DNA from: CAIQPV01 sp963719855
GTDB lineage: Bacteria; Pseudomonadota; Gammaproteobacteria; Burkholderiales; Gallionellaceae
DNA length: 64,000 nt
Assembly (NCBI GenBank): GCA_963719855.1
Contig: CAVRDK010000001.1
Location: 62,001-126,000 of the forward strand
Direction of reading: 5' to 3'
Each line of letters begins with the position of its first letter. Within the stretch, counting starts at the first letter, position 1. The notes under the pieces are model-generated. The model was not told where the DNA came from. It did not search any database and saw nothing but the letters and a program-made list of their open reading frames with translations. The translations under genes and the position numbers were made by a program. Positions 46,356-55,929 of the stretch are shown piece after piece.

Positions 46356-47636
46356 TCAAGCGTCGGTTGGCAGCCCCAGTAACTTTGCCACTTCAGCACG
46401 GCCACCGCTTTTCATCCAGCGATCCGCCTCTTGAGCGTAGTTCACCACGTCTGTCATTGCCGAATCAAAACCAAAAATCTTGTAGGGAATCCGCAACGAG
46501 TCGAGCACATCCTTGAAAACCCCCATGCCGCGTATCACATTGGGGCCGCCGCGACCTATCACCACGTACAGTGGAGTCGGGCCGCGTTCGCTGAAGTAAT
46601 CGCGCAGCGCATCGGCCATTGCCCGGAACGTGACGAAGATATCTGTATTGTTGGCCTTGCCTCCGATGATAAACAATACATTGGATTGCTTGAGATAATA
46701 TTTAAGGCAGATGCGCATCACATCGTACATTTTTTCATAGGGCGGATTACCCCCAAAATCTGAGGAAATAATGGCATCGTTGCCCAACACTTCGGTGACC
46801 AGAGAATTTGCGCCGCCACCGAATGTGGGAGCCAGAATGGTGCCTTTTTCATTGATCACATAAACGTCACTCTGTCCCTGATAAGTGCGCAGCTCGTTGA
46901 TCTCCTGCTCGAAGTCGTTGGCCTCGGTTACGAAGAGGTCATCGGGCAGGTTCAAGCGGCTTATGCGTGGATCATCGCGATCGAAGCCGCACTTGAAGTC
47001 GCAAGCTACCGGCACCAACGAACCGGACTTGGTTTCCATCATGCGGATGGGATTAAGTTCCAACGTAGACATGCCGTAATGATGGAACAAATCCCATAGT
47101 TTAGGCAGGTGTTGCACCAGCGGCGACACGATCTCGCGCGGTGCGCCCAGATCTGACAGCGCGTTGGAGATAACGAAGGATTTGAGTCCTGTCATCGGAT
47201 CGAACGGGACTTCGACGATCTGGGTCTTATCCAATTCCTCGATATCCATGCCGCCGTGATGGGTGAGCGTCATGACCGGCGCGCGGTAGCGGGTCGAATC
47301 GGTGATCGAAAAATAAATCTCATGTTGGGCCGGGACGGCGCCTTCGAAGGTGACTCCCCGCGACTTGTACACGATATCGCCAACTTTATATTCTGCAAAG
47401 TACAGGCGCTCTTTCTCGGCCAGCGCCGACTTCAGGTCTGTGGCGCGCCCGATCAGCCCGGATTTGCCCTTTTTGCCTATACCCCCCTTGAAGATAGGTT
47501 TGACGAAGACCGAACCGCAACGCTCGATCATGCTGTGGATCTCGTGTTCGCTGGCTTCCGGCCCAAGCACTTCCGAAGCTGGAAAATCAACGATCTTGAG
47601 CAGCCCAGCTCCGTGGAGCATTCCACTTAAATTCAT
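46356..47636 (-). CDS. aclB: ATP-citrate lyase small (beta-type) subunit, ATP-grasp and citrate-binding
   Basis: 426 residues. The N-terminal ATP-grasp fold (SVFVKPIFKGGIGKKGKSGL, YFAEYKVGDIVYKSRGVTF, STLELNPIRM) supplies ATP binding. The C-terminal part (about 250-426: ILAPTFGGGANSLVTEVLG, FIIGGKANNTDIFVTFRAMADAL, VIGRGGPNVIRGMGVFKD) resembles the citrate-binding domain of ATP-citrate lyases. It would phosphorylate the partner His and bind citrate. The large-subunit gene follows 124 bases downstream, separated by a palindrome. A succinyl-CoA synthetase beta subunit is the main alternative, but the citrate-synthase-like partner argues against it. Confidence 0.83.
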   Translation of the reverse strand: MNLSGMLHGAGLLKIVDFPASEVLGPEASEHEIHSMIERCGSVFVKPIFKGGIGKKGKSGLIGRATDLKSALAEKERLYFAEYKVGDIVYKSRGVTFEGAVPAQHEIYFSITDSTRYRAPVMTLTHHGGMDIEELDKTQIVEVPFDPMTGLKSFVISNALSDLGAPREIVSPLVQHLPKLWDLFHHYGMSTLELNPIRMMETKSGSLVPVACDFKCGFDRDDPRISRLNLPDDLFVTEANDFEQEINELRTYQGQSDVYVINEKGTILAPTFGGGANSLVTEVLGNDAIISSDFGGNPPYEKMYDVMRICLKYYLKQSNVLFIIGGKANNTDIFVTFRAMADALRDYFSERGPTPLYVVIGRGGPNVIRGMGVFKDVLDSLRIPYKIFGFDSAMTDVVNYAQEADRWMKSGGRAEVAKLLGLPTDA

Positions 47637-48194
47637 AGTTCACTTACCCTTTCTTTATCGAATTCTGTTGTTTGCAGCCGCGTGGAATAAAATCATCATA
47701 CGGAGGAAAACGCTTGCTGCCTAATAATATGATGAGATCGCGCTGAATTGCCTGAGTCCTCTGGCAATCAGCGATGAAGTGAGTTATATCACCGTGTCCA
47801 AACATCAATAGCATGGCGCATTGACCACAGACGCGCCCGTCAACATGTGAATTTGACGAACAGCCACTGCCCTTGCCAGTACGCTCTATATATTTATGCT
47901 GCCTCCCCTGTGCCCAGTTCCTTATGCCACATTGTGGACGGAACTGATGTCTTGTGTGATGGAACCAGCCGGTTCCGCGAGCTTGTCTTAATTTACCAGC
48001 GACGGATTATAAAGAAGTTTTCAATATTGACAAGAGGGGCAAGGAATACGGATCGGAAAATCAAGTCCGCTCGAATTTAGAGTTGTTGAATGATGTACTG
48101 AAATTCAGCGAAATTAAGCTGGTTTTACTGTATCAAGCCTACCGGACATGACTCGCTCCTGCAAAATGGGCCATTGCCCCAACGTCAGCTAAAA
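47637..48194. other. Intergenic region upstream of the citrate-lyase-like genes
   Basis: About 560 bases between the small lyase subunit gene and pgm, both on the minus strand. It should carry the promoter for the carbon cluster. A 77-codon ORF at 47847-48080 (+) has no family resemblance and is rejected. I see no repeat or RNA gene. Confidence 0.5.
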
Positions 48195-49823
48195 TCAGGT
48201 AATCACCGTCGGTTGCTCGCGCCCCGTGCGTTGCTTCAACTCCGAAACTTGCAGTGCAATCTGAATCAAATCAGCCAGCGCCACTTGCGCGTCGAGGTGG
48301 TGGCGCGAGGTATCGGCCTCGTAGGCTTCAAGATACACGCGCAACGTCGCGCCTTCGGTGCCGGTGCCGGAGAGGCGGAAGATGATGCGCGAGCCGTCGG
48401 TGAAGATGATGCGCACGCCCTGCCCTTTGCTCACGCTGCCATCCACCGGATCGGTGTAGCTGAAGTCGTCGCAGAACTTCACGGTGTACTTGCCGAACTG
48501 TGCACCGGTCAGCGCGACAAAATTGTCTTTTAAATGCTGCATTACACCTTGCGCCGCTTCGGTGGGCAGGCCTTCGTAGTCGTAGCGCGAATAGAAGTTG
48601 CGGCCATATTTCGCCCAGTGTTCGCGGACTATGCTTTCCACCGATTGCCTGCGCGCCGCGAGGATGTTGAGCCAGAACAATACTGCCCACAGGCCGTCCT
48701 TCTCGCGCACATGGTCGGAGCCGGTGCCGAAACTTTCTTCGCCGCACAGCGTGACCTTGCCCGCATCCATCAGGTTGCCGAAAAATTTCCAGCCGGTGGG
48801 TGTTTCGTAGCAGGGGATGTTCAGCGCCTGCGCCACGCGATCCGCCGCCGCGCTGGTCGGCATCGAGCGCGCGATTCCCGCCAGCCCTTGCTTGTAGCCT
48901 GGAACCAGGGTGGCGTTGGCGGCAAGCAGGGCGAGGCTGTCGGAGGGCGTGACGAAAAAGTGCGTGCCCAGAATCATGTTGCGGTCGCCGTCGCCGTCCG
49001 AGGCCGCGCCGAAGTCCGGCGCATTATCGCCGTACATAATCTCCACCAGTTCATGCGCGTAAGTCAAGTTGGGATCGGGATGGCCGCCGCCGAAATCTTC
49101 CAGCGGCACGAAGTTCATCACGCTGCCTGCGGGCGCACCGAGACGGTGCTCCAGAATTTCCTTGGCATAAGGGCCGTTCACCGCGTGCATGGCATCGAAC
49201 TTGATGCGGAACCCCGTTAACAAGTTACGGATCGCCGCGAAGTCGAACAGCGATTCCATCAATGCAGCGTAGTCGCTTACCGGATCGAACACCTCGACCT
49301 GCATCATGCCCAACGTGAACTTTCCCGGCGCATCCAGCGCTATGTCGGCGGCATCGAGGATGCGGTATGTGCTGATGCTTTTGCTTTTGGCGAAAATCGC
49401 TTCGGTCACGGTCTCGGTGGCAGGGCCGCCGTTGCTGCTGTTGTACTTGATGCCAAAGTCGCCGTCCGGCCCCCCGGGGTTATGGCTGGCGGAAAGGATG
49501 ATGCCGCCGAAGGTCTGGTATTTGCGGATCACGCACGAGGCAGCCGGAGTGGAGAGTATGCCGCTACGTCCCACCAGCACCTTGCCGAAGCCATTGGCCG
49601 CCGCCATCTTCAGAATGATCTGGATCGCCGTACGGTTGTAATAGCGTCCGTCGCCGCCAAGAGCCAGCGTCGCGCCCTTCGGTGCGTTGATGCTGTCGAA
49701 AATGGATTGCACGAAATTTTCCAGATAGTGCGGCTGCCGGAATACCGGGACTTTCTTGCGCAGCCCGGAAGTCCCGGGCTTCTGGTCGGAGAATGGTTGA
49801 GTGGAGATGGTGCGGATATCCAT
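48195..49823 (-). CDS. pgm: Phosphoglucomutase (alpha-D-glucose phosphate-specific)
   Basis: 542 residues, phosphohexomutase superfamily. The active-site serine loop is LSASHNPGGPDGDFGIKYN, the metal-binding loop is SDGDGDRNMI, and the sugar-binding loop has CGEESFGTGSDHVREKDGLWA. The phosphate-binding domain FRLSGTGTEGATLRVYLE ends the protein. It interconverts glucose 1- and 6-phosphate for glycogen and UDP-glucose; UDP-glucose is the source of the UDP-glucuronate used by the arn pathway. It is transcribed alone. Confidence 0.96.
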   Translation of the reverse strand: MDIRTISTQPFSDQKPGTSGLRKKVPVFRQPHYLENFVQSIFDSINAPKGATLALGGDGRYYNRTAIQIILKMAAANGFGKVLVGRSGILSTPAASCVIRKYQTFGGIILSASHNPGGPDGDFGIKYNSSNGGPATETVTEAIFAKSKSISTYRILDAADIALDAPGKFTLGMMQVEVFDPVSDYAALMESLFDFAAIRNLLTGFRIKFDAMHAVNGPYAKEILEHRLGAPAGSVMNFVPLEDFGGGHPDPNLTYAHELVEIMYGDNAPDFGAASDGDGDRNMILGTHFFVTPSDSLALLAANATLVPGYKQGLAGIARSMPTSAAADRVAQALNIPCYETPTGWKFFGNLMDAGKVTLCGEESFGTGSDHVREKDGLWAVLFWLNILAARRQSVESIVREHWAKYGRNFYSRYDYEGLPTEAAQGVMQHLKDNFVALTGAQFGKYTVKFCDDFSYTDPVDGSVSKGQGVRIIFTDGSRIIFRLSGTGTEGATLRVYLEAYEADTSRHHLDAQVALADLIQIALQVSELKQRTGREQPTVIT

Positions 49824-49884
49824 AGAAACGTCCTCGCTGATTAGTTTGTTTTTCTGAGCGCATCATATCACTGAGGCAGGAGTT

Positions 49885-49965
49885 GTAGGATGGGTGGAGC
49901 GCAGCGTAACCCATCACATGCTATGAACGGCATTGATGGGTCACGCTGCGCTCCACCCATCCTAC
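49885..49965. repeat. Near-perfect 32-bp inverted repeat (GTAGG-type, copy 5)
   Basis: A 32-base arm at 49885-49916 beginning GTAGGATGGGTGGAGCGCAG is matched at 31 of 32 positions by the reverse complement of 49934-49965, which ends CTCCACCCATCCTAC. The loop is 17 nt. It lies between the divergent pgm and ettA genes. Confidence 0.85.
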
Positions 49966-50018
49966 TTGTCGGGGTAATAGGTTAGAATCGCGCATCTTTC
50001 AACTCCAGACTAACCGCC

Positions 50019-51683
<1,665 letters not shown>

Positions 51684-51818
51684 AGTTTAAATAATTTTAG
51701 GCAAGTCTGTCTCAGCTTATGTGATGGTTTCTTGGGGCTAATTTGCTCAACGAACTAGTGGATACACAAGACGATTGATTACTGGTAGTGTAGTTTTTAG
51801 GAGCATGTTTCTTTTTTT

Positions 51819-52682
51819 ATGAGCCATATTCACATAGCAAAAACAATCTACCTAAAACTGATGGAGATAAAGCAAGATGGGAAGATCCCCGTTACGCTTC
51901 GCCCTCTTTCGACTGTGGGTACCGTACAAGACGATCCCTTTGATGAGTGGTTTGGCGAGTTACTTGCAAAGTCACTGCCGGAGTTTGAGGTTGTGCACTC
52001 AGGGCCACTTACTACACCTGACATAATTATCAGAGACAAAAAAACAAGAGAAGTGATTGGTATTGAAGTAAAGAAAGTAGATGAAAGCATTACTGGAAAA
52101 GATTCGCGTGGTTTGACGCTGGATTACAACAGTTGCATACCATGTGGACAAATGCAGATCAAAATTGGCGGGCAGGTATCAAAAATAAAAACTTTCTATT
52201 TCTTTGGTCTTCTTTCTTACGACAAAACTCACTTGGTAACGAGTTGCCTAATGGATGGCGATTTTCTTAACTATGATTTTGACTTGCACCTTCAAGGTAA
52301 GTACCTAAACACCAGTCAGTATGGGCATGGTCCTTATGGTGAAGGCTCAGTGCGAGGAAGAGCGATGTATCTTTATCCCAATCCAATGAACGTTGATATT
52401 CCCACGTTCTATAAAAAACACAGCTTCGTGATCAAGGACGAATTTATTTATCAGATTGACGATTCAGGTTTGTTTGTCACAGCGAAAATTAATAGAGCTG
52501 ACATAAAAAAGCAAACATTTGGCTATACGCAATTTTGTAATGATTTTACAAATGAGATTTCTGAAATTGTAGATATATTTTCAAAGTGCAAGGCAAGGAA
52601 GCAGAAGAAGAGGCAAGCGTACTTAACAGAGATAGACGATGCACCTGCGGTTTACATGCCACAACAATCCGGCTCGTTTTGA
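51819..52682 (+). CDS. Putative type II restriction endonuclease
   Basis: 287 residues, A+T-rich. A PD-(D/E)xK nuclease core is visible: TPDIIIRDKKTREVIGIEVKK with D68 and E83-x-K85. GLTLDYNSCIPCGQMQIKIGG follows, a stretch I associate loosely with NgoBV/NlaIV-type enzymes (GGNNCC), without certainty. It overlaps the start of the C5 methyltransferase gene (TGATG), as expected for a restriction-modification pair. Target site cannot be read from sequence. Base composition differs from ettA upstream, suggesting transfer. Confidence 0.8.
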   Translation: MSHIHIAKTIYLKLMEIKQDGKIPVTLRPLSTVGTVQDDPFDEWFGELLAKSLPEFEVVHSGPLTTPDIIIRDKKTREVIGIEVKKVDESITGKDSRGLTLDYNSCIPCGQMQIKIGGQVSKIKTFYFFGLLSYDKTHLVTSCLMDGDFLNYDFDLHLQGKYLNTSQYGHGPYGEGSVRGRAMYLYPNPMNVDIPTFYKKHSFVIKDEFIYQIDDSGLFVTAKINRADIKKQTFGYTQFCNDFTNEISEIVDIFSKCKARKQKKRQAYLTEIDDAPAVYMPQQSGSF

Positions 52683-53812
52683 TGCAAGCAAAACGTCAGT
52701 ACAATGTACTAAGCCTATTTAGTGGCGCAGGCGGACTCGATCTTGGATTCGAATTGCAGGGATTCAAGCACCTTGAGTGCGTTGAACTGGATGAGCAATG
52801 TGTCGCGACACTGAGGAAGAATAGACCTGATTGGAATATCCATCTTGGAGATGTGAAGTCATATATACCGACGCGCACAGAAACGGATGTTCTTATTGGA
52901 GGACCTCCGTGTCAGGGATTCTCGCTTGGTGGCAATAGAGATGCGAATGATTCAAGGAATGAACTTTTCCTAGAGATGATACGCATTGCAGATCAAATAC
53001 GACCAAAGGTGGTAGTAATTGAAAATGTACTAAATCTACGTACTATGATTGCGCCTTGGTCAGGAAAAAACTTCGCTGATGAAATTTGTGGTCAATTAGA
53101 GAAATTGGGCTATTCAGTTAGATATGATGTTTTTAAGGTCTGTTACTTCGGTGTTCCACAAACAAGAAGGCGTTTTGTTTTTGTTGCTGTTCGAGGGCAT
53201 TTCCCAAATGGATACGAACTGCCTACGCCGGATGTAAATCCTGCGACAATTAGAAATGTACTATTTGAGTTAGGTCGGGATGACAACGTGTGTTTGCCAA
53301 ACCATTCGCCAGAGTGGGGGTTTAAGAGTCGTGTGCATACGTGTCTAGAAAAGGATTTGTCATCTGTAGGGCATGACACAGTCCCATTTAGAATATCGAG
53401 AACTGGGTCTGATGGGCATCCATTACGCTCATTTGACGAACCCTTTCCAGCGGTTGACACGGCAACAGTATGGGGCTGGGCGCGGGGAAGGGTACATGCT
53501 GAGCGTGTCGATAAAAACAGGGAAACTGAAAAGCATGTTAGAAACCCGGAGGCAACTACAAAGCTGTGGCGTATCGTCGCAGATCAAATGAGAACGTTTA
53601 CTCATAGAGAATATGCGAGACTCCAAACTTTCCCAGATGATTGGGTATTTTTGGGGCGAAATAAACGTGATATTCATAAGCAGATAGGGAATGCTGTTCC
53701 AGTGTTATTTGCAGAACGGATAGCGATCAATGTCAGAAACTTATTGGAGTCAATTGAGTCGGGAGTACCTTTCCCTCAGCAAGGCTCAGCCCAAAGTCAA
53801 CTAGATTTCTAA
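52682..53812 (+). CDS. DNA (cytosine-5-)-methyltransferase
   Basis: 376 residues from the ATG overlapping the nuclease stop. All main C5-methylase motifs are present in order: I LSLFSGAGGLDLGF (10-23), IV GGPPCQGFS with catalytic C77, VI VVIENV (111-116), VIII QTRRRF (160-165), a variable target-recognition region (about 175-320), IX REYARLQTFPDDW and X QIGNAVP. It methylates cytosine in the site cut by the neighbouring nuclease and protects the host. A+T-rich like its partner. Confidence 0.95.
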   Translation: MQAKRQYNVLSLFSGAGGLDLGFELQGFKHLECVELDEQCVATLRKNRPDWNIHLGDVKSYIPTRTETDVLIGGPPCQGFSLGGNRDANDSRNELFLEMIRIADQIRPKVVVIENVLNLRTMIAPWSGKNFADEICGQLEKLGYSVRYDVFKVCYFGVPQTRRRFVFVAVRGHFPNGYELPTPDVNPATIRNVLFELGRDDNVCLPNHSPEWGFKSRVHTCLEKDLSSVGHDTVPFRISRTGSDGHPLRSFDEPFPAVDTATVWGWARGRVHAERVDKNRETEKHVRNPEATTKLWRIVADQMRTFTHREYARLQTFPDDWVFLGRNKRDIHKQIGNAVPVLFAERIAINVRNLLESIESGVPFPQQGSAQSQLDF

Positions 53813-53847
53813 CGGAGCCAAGCTCGAAATAGTTCCAGGACACCACC

Positions 53848-54111
53848 ATGGAAATGAAGAAGATCAATTCGGGCAAGTTGCGCGCCATTGGCTACGATGC
53901 GCGCGCCCGTATGCTGCAAGTCCAGTACGACAACGGCAGCACGTTGCAGTACAGCGGCGTGGGCGAGGACATCTGGCACCGTCTCAGCAGTTCAGGGGCG
54001 GCATGGAGCTTCTATCGCGACAATATCGAGGAAGAGTTCACTGCTACGTGCGTTTCCGGCAGTGCCCCCGCAGGCAAGAATCCGCTCGACGAGTTATTCG
54101 GGAAGCCCTGA
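53848..54111 (+). CDS. KTSC domain protein
   Basis: 87 residues, a complete KTSC domain: KKINSGKLRAIGYDARARMLQV then YDNGSTLQYSGVGEDIWHRL and WSFYRDNIEEEFTA. KTSC domains are short, sometimes linked to lysyl-tRNA synthetase or phage proteins, and their role is unclear. G+C content returns to the chromosomal norm here, so this gene is probably not part of the restriction-modification island. A REP-like element follows 16 bases after the stop. Confidence 0.82.
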   Translation: MEMKKINSGKLRAIGYDARARMLQVQYDNGSTLQYSGVGEDIWHRLSSSGAAWSFYRDNIEEEFTATCVSGSAPAGKNPLDELFGKP

Positions 54112-54127
54112 AAAGAGAAACGCACAA

Positions 54128-54199
54128 CCATTCGGTCTGAGCCTGTCGAAGGCCATTGGTGGCAAGCTAACAGTGGTTCGACAAGCTCACCACGAACGG
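54128..54199. repeat. REP-like palindromic element, copy 3
   Basis: CCATTCGGTCTGAGCCTGTC then GAAGG, a short middle GGTGGCAAGCTAACAG, and GGTTCGACAAGCTCAC with CACGAACGG. It aligns base for base over most of its length with the right end of the 35343-35584 element and with the repeat inside nlpD. Confidence 0.82.
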
Positions 54200-54280
54200 G
54201 TTTTAGGTGCTGGTGGATAGCTGGCAACTGTACGATAATTCGGGCGCACCACCTATTTTGCTGGAAGAAAGTTGACTGCC

Positions 54281-54445
54281 ATGAAAGCACCCGTTTCCCA
54301 TTCGAAAGACCCCGACTTGCAAAAAGCCCCGCAAGCCTTGTTGCGTGCTTCCGAGAAGGCACGCCAACTGGCCGAACAAACCGGCACGCCGTTTGTCGTG
54401 CGCAAATCCGCCACTCCTTCTGCCAAGACTGACAAGCGGAAATGA
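54281..54445 (+). CDS. Small basic hypothetical protein (54 residues)
   Basis: An ATG at 54281 opens a 55-codon frame ending in TGA at 54443-54445. The product begins MKAPVSHSKDPDLQKAPQAL, continues with LLRASEKARQLAEQTGTPFVV and ends KTDKRK. It forms an amphipathic helix then a short strand, of a kind annotated as conserved hypothetical in betaproteobacteria (RASxKARxxAxxTGTP). No strong ribosome binding site is visible. Too short for a function call. Confidence 0.5.
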   Translation: MKAPVSHSKDPDLQKAPQALLRASEKARQLAEQTGTPFVVRKSATPSAKTDKRK

Positions 54446-54519
54446 TCCGGGCTTGGAGTTGCTAACGCAGCGTACTATTTTGCGCCGCTCCACAATAGTT
54501 TTTGACAGGCCATGGTTTC

Positions 54520-54861
54520 ATGACTCAATTCACCAAATCATTACATGCTTGGGGAACACCCGATTTTGAGGCCGTCCTCAAACAGGAAATCACGCAATTG
54601 AACGCCGATCATCTGCCCCTGCAACAGGGATTAACAATTGGCAACTATGTGGTTGATGCCCCGATCACGGTGCTAATCCACAGCGTTTCCGAGATGGAAA
54701 ATATTATCCGCATCAAGGCAGGGATTTTCTACACAGGGGTGATCGGCGGTTGCAGTTGTGCGGACGATCCCACTCCGTCCGGAGAAACCAATGAATTCTG
54801 CGAGGTGCAACTGGATATCGATAAAACAACCGCAGCGACTACGGTTGCTCTTGCGCAATAA
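54520..54861 (+). CDS. Conserved-looking hypothetical protein
   Basis: 113 residues from the ATG at 54520, with ACAGG upstream. It has no signal peptide or membrane helix. The core reads DAPITVLIHSVSEMENIIRI, then KAGIFYTGVIGGCSCADDPTP and ETNEFCEVQLDIDKTTAAT; the GGCSCADDPTP stretch with its paired cysteines looks conserved and could bind metal. I do not recognise a named family. It stands between two intergenic gaps and is probably transcribed alone. Confidence 0.7.
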   Translation: MTQFTKSLHAWGTPDFEAVLKQEITQLNADHLPLQQGLTIGNYVVDAPITVLIHSVSEMENIIRIKAGIFYTGVIGGCSCADDPTPSGETNEFCEVQLDIDKTTAATTVALAQ

Positions 54862-55010
54862 ACAGCTTCATTTAGAGAGGCGAAGACTGCCGGGGTCGGG
54901 CGCTATTATGCGAGAGATGGTGGATCGCCTGCGCAGAACAGATAGTTTTCTATGATTGCGCGAAGGTGGTCGCATTTTTGCATCTTTGATCTCAAATCAG
55001 GACAGTAAAC

Positions 55011-55030
55011 ATTACGTAACATTATGTAAC
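55011..55030. promoter_or_regulatory. Tandem direct repeat, candidate operator
   Basis: ATTACGTAAC is followed at once by ATTATGTAAC; the first contains the palindrome TTACGTAA. The pair ends 42 bases upstream of a -35 box, a position suited to an activator. Confidence 0.4.
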
Positions 55031-55072
55031 AATAGATATATTCTTATTGAAGTGTTTTTAATGCCATAAAGC

Positions 55073-55101
55073 TTGACTAAATTAGTCTGGTAATGTTTAA
55101 T
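55073..55101 (+). promoter_or_regulatory. Sigma-70-type promoter for the DsrC/TusE-like gene
   Basis: TTGACT (55073-55078) and TTTAAT (55096-55101) are separated by 17 bases, 37 bases before the start codon of the next gene. Confidence 0.55.
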
Positions 55102-55138
55102 ACGTTTCATCTTTAATTTTAAGAGAAAGGTTTTAAAC

Positions 55139-55441
55139 ATGAATATCCCAAAACGTGATGGTGATGGCTATCTTGTAGATATGAGCGACTGGTCTCCTGA
55201 GATCGGTCATTCAATGGCTGAGATTGACGGTTATGAACTCAATGAGAAGAAATGGGAACAGATCGTCAAGGCGCGCGAATATTTCGAGGAATTCGGAACG
55301 GTGCCGCCGATACGCAAATTTGCCAAACACATCGGCGAAGAACAGAAAGAAGTCTTCGAACTATGGTTGACTGGCCCGATGAAGCCGATCACCAAATACG
55401 GCGGAATGCCTAAGCCGACTGGTTGCGTTCTGAGTGCTTAA
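55139..55441 (+). CDS. DsrC/TusE-family sulfur-relay protein
   Basis: 100 residues. The family core is clear: DGDGYLVDMSDWSPEIGHSMAE, ELNEKKWEQIVKAREYFEEFGTVPPIRKFAKHIG and a C-terminal arm KPTGCVLSA. Only one Cys (C96) is present, equivalent to the swinging-arm Cys; the second DsrC Cys ten residues earlier is absent, so it is a TusE-like or single-Cys homologue rather than dissimilatory DsrC. Here three residues (LSA) follow C-V, where the classic proteins end soon after the Cys. It could carry persulfide for tRNA thiolation or sulfur oxidation. An AGAAAGG ribosome binding site and a clear promoter lie upstream. Confidence 0.87.
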   Translation: MNIPKRDGDGYLVDMSDWSPEIGHSMAEIDGYELNEKKWEQIVKAREYFEEFGTVPPIRKFAKHIGEEQKEVFELWLTGPMKPITKYGGMPKPTGCVLSA

Positions 55442-55505
55442 TCTGCGAGTTTCAAGAAGGTGAAATGGGGCGGCAGAATTTTTAATATTAATAAGGGGGA
55501 TTACC

Positions 55506-55892
55506 ATGTTTGAACCTATTAGCGTTCCTTTCGGGGCGAAAATGCTTTTCAATACACTTACGGTTAAACCCGGTGTGGAGATGGAAGAGGTTGAGTTGGC
55601 GCTGGGCGAGATGTGCAATGTCGTGAAAAACACCTATGGCGGGGAAAAAGGCGGATTCATCGCCGGACAGGTTTTTCAATTCTCGGGCTTCATTTCGGAC
55701 GAAGGTTCCTTGAGTGCATCCAGAACGGCGGACAGTCATATTGCGATTGTTACTTACTGGCGATCATTTGAGGAACATGAAAAGTCGCATGCCGACAAGG
55801 TATTCAAGGAGAAGTTTTCTGCGCTGGGCAAGCTGTGTACGGACAGCAAAGAGTTGGGCTACGACATGCTTTGGCAGGGCGCGCCGGAATAG
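55506..55892 (+). CDS. Hypothetical protein, possible dimeric alpha/beta-barrel (ABM-like)
   Basis: 128 residues, ATG with AAGGGGGA upstream. The strand-helix pattern LFNTLTVKPGVEMEEVELALGEMCNVVKN, then HIAIVTYWRSFEEHEKSHADKVFKEKF, resembles antibiotic-biosynthesis-monooxygenase-type ferredoxin-like barrels, where the 'W.s.e.h..sh' segment is common. No heme or cofactor ligand is certain. It lies 64 bases after the DsrC/TusE-like gene on the same strand and is probably co-transcribed, which hints at redox or sulfur chemistry. Confidence 0.65.
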   Translation: MFEPISVPFGAKMLFNTLTVKPGVEMEEVELALGEMCNVVKNTYGGEKGGFIAGQVFQFSGFISDEGSLSASRTADSHIAIVTYWRSFEEHEKSHADKVFKEKFSALGKLCTDSKELGYDMLWQGAPE

Positions 55893-55929
55893 AACGTCGG
55901 GCAGTGTGTCGTGAGCGATTAACGGGGCG

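Noticed and set aside
46356..47636. Succinyl-CoA synthetase beta subunit
   Set aside because: The C-terminal half has the citrate-binding pattern (GGKANNTDIF) and the partner carries a citrate-synthase-like half, unlike SucD.
47847..48080. 77-codon frame in the gap between aclB and pgm
   Set aside because: Plus-strand frame in a minus-strand promoter region with no protein features.
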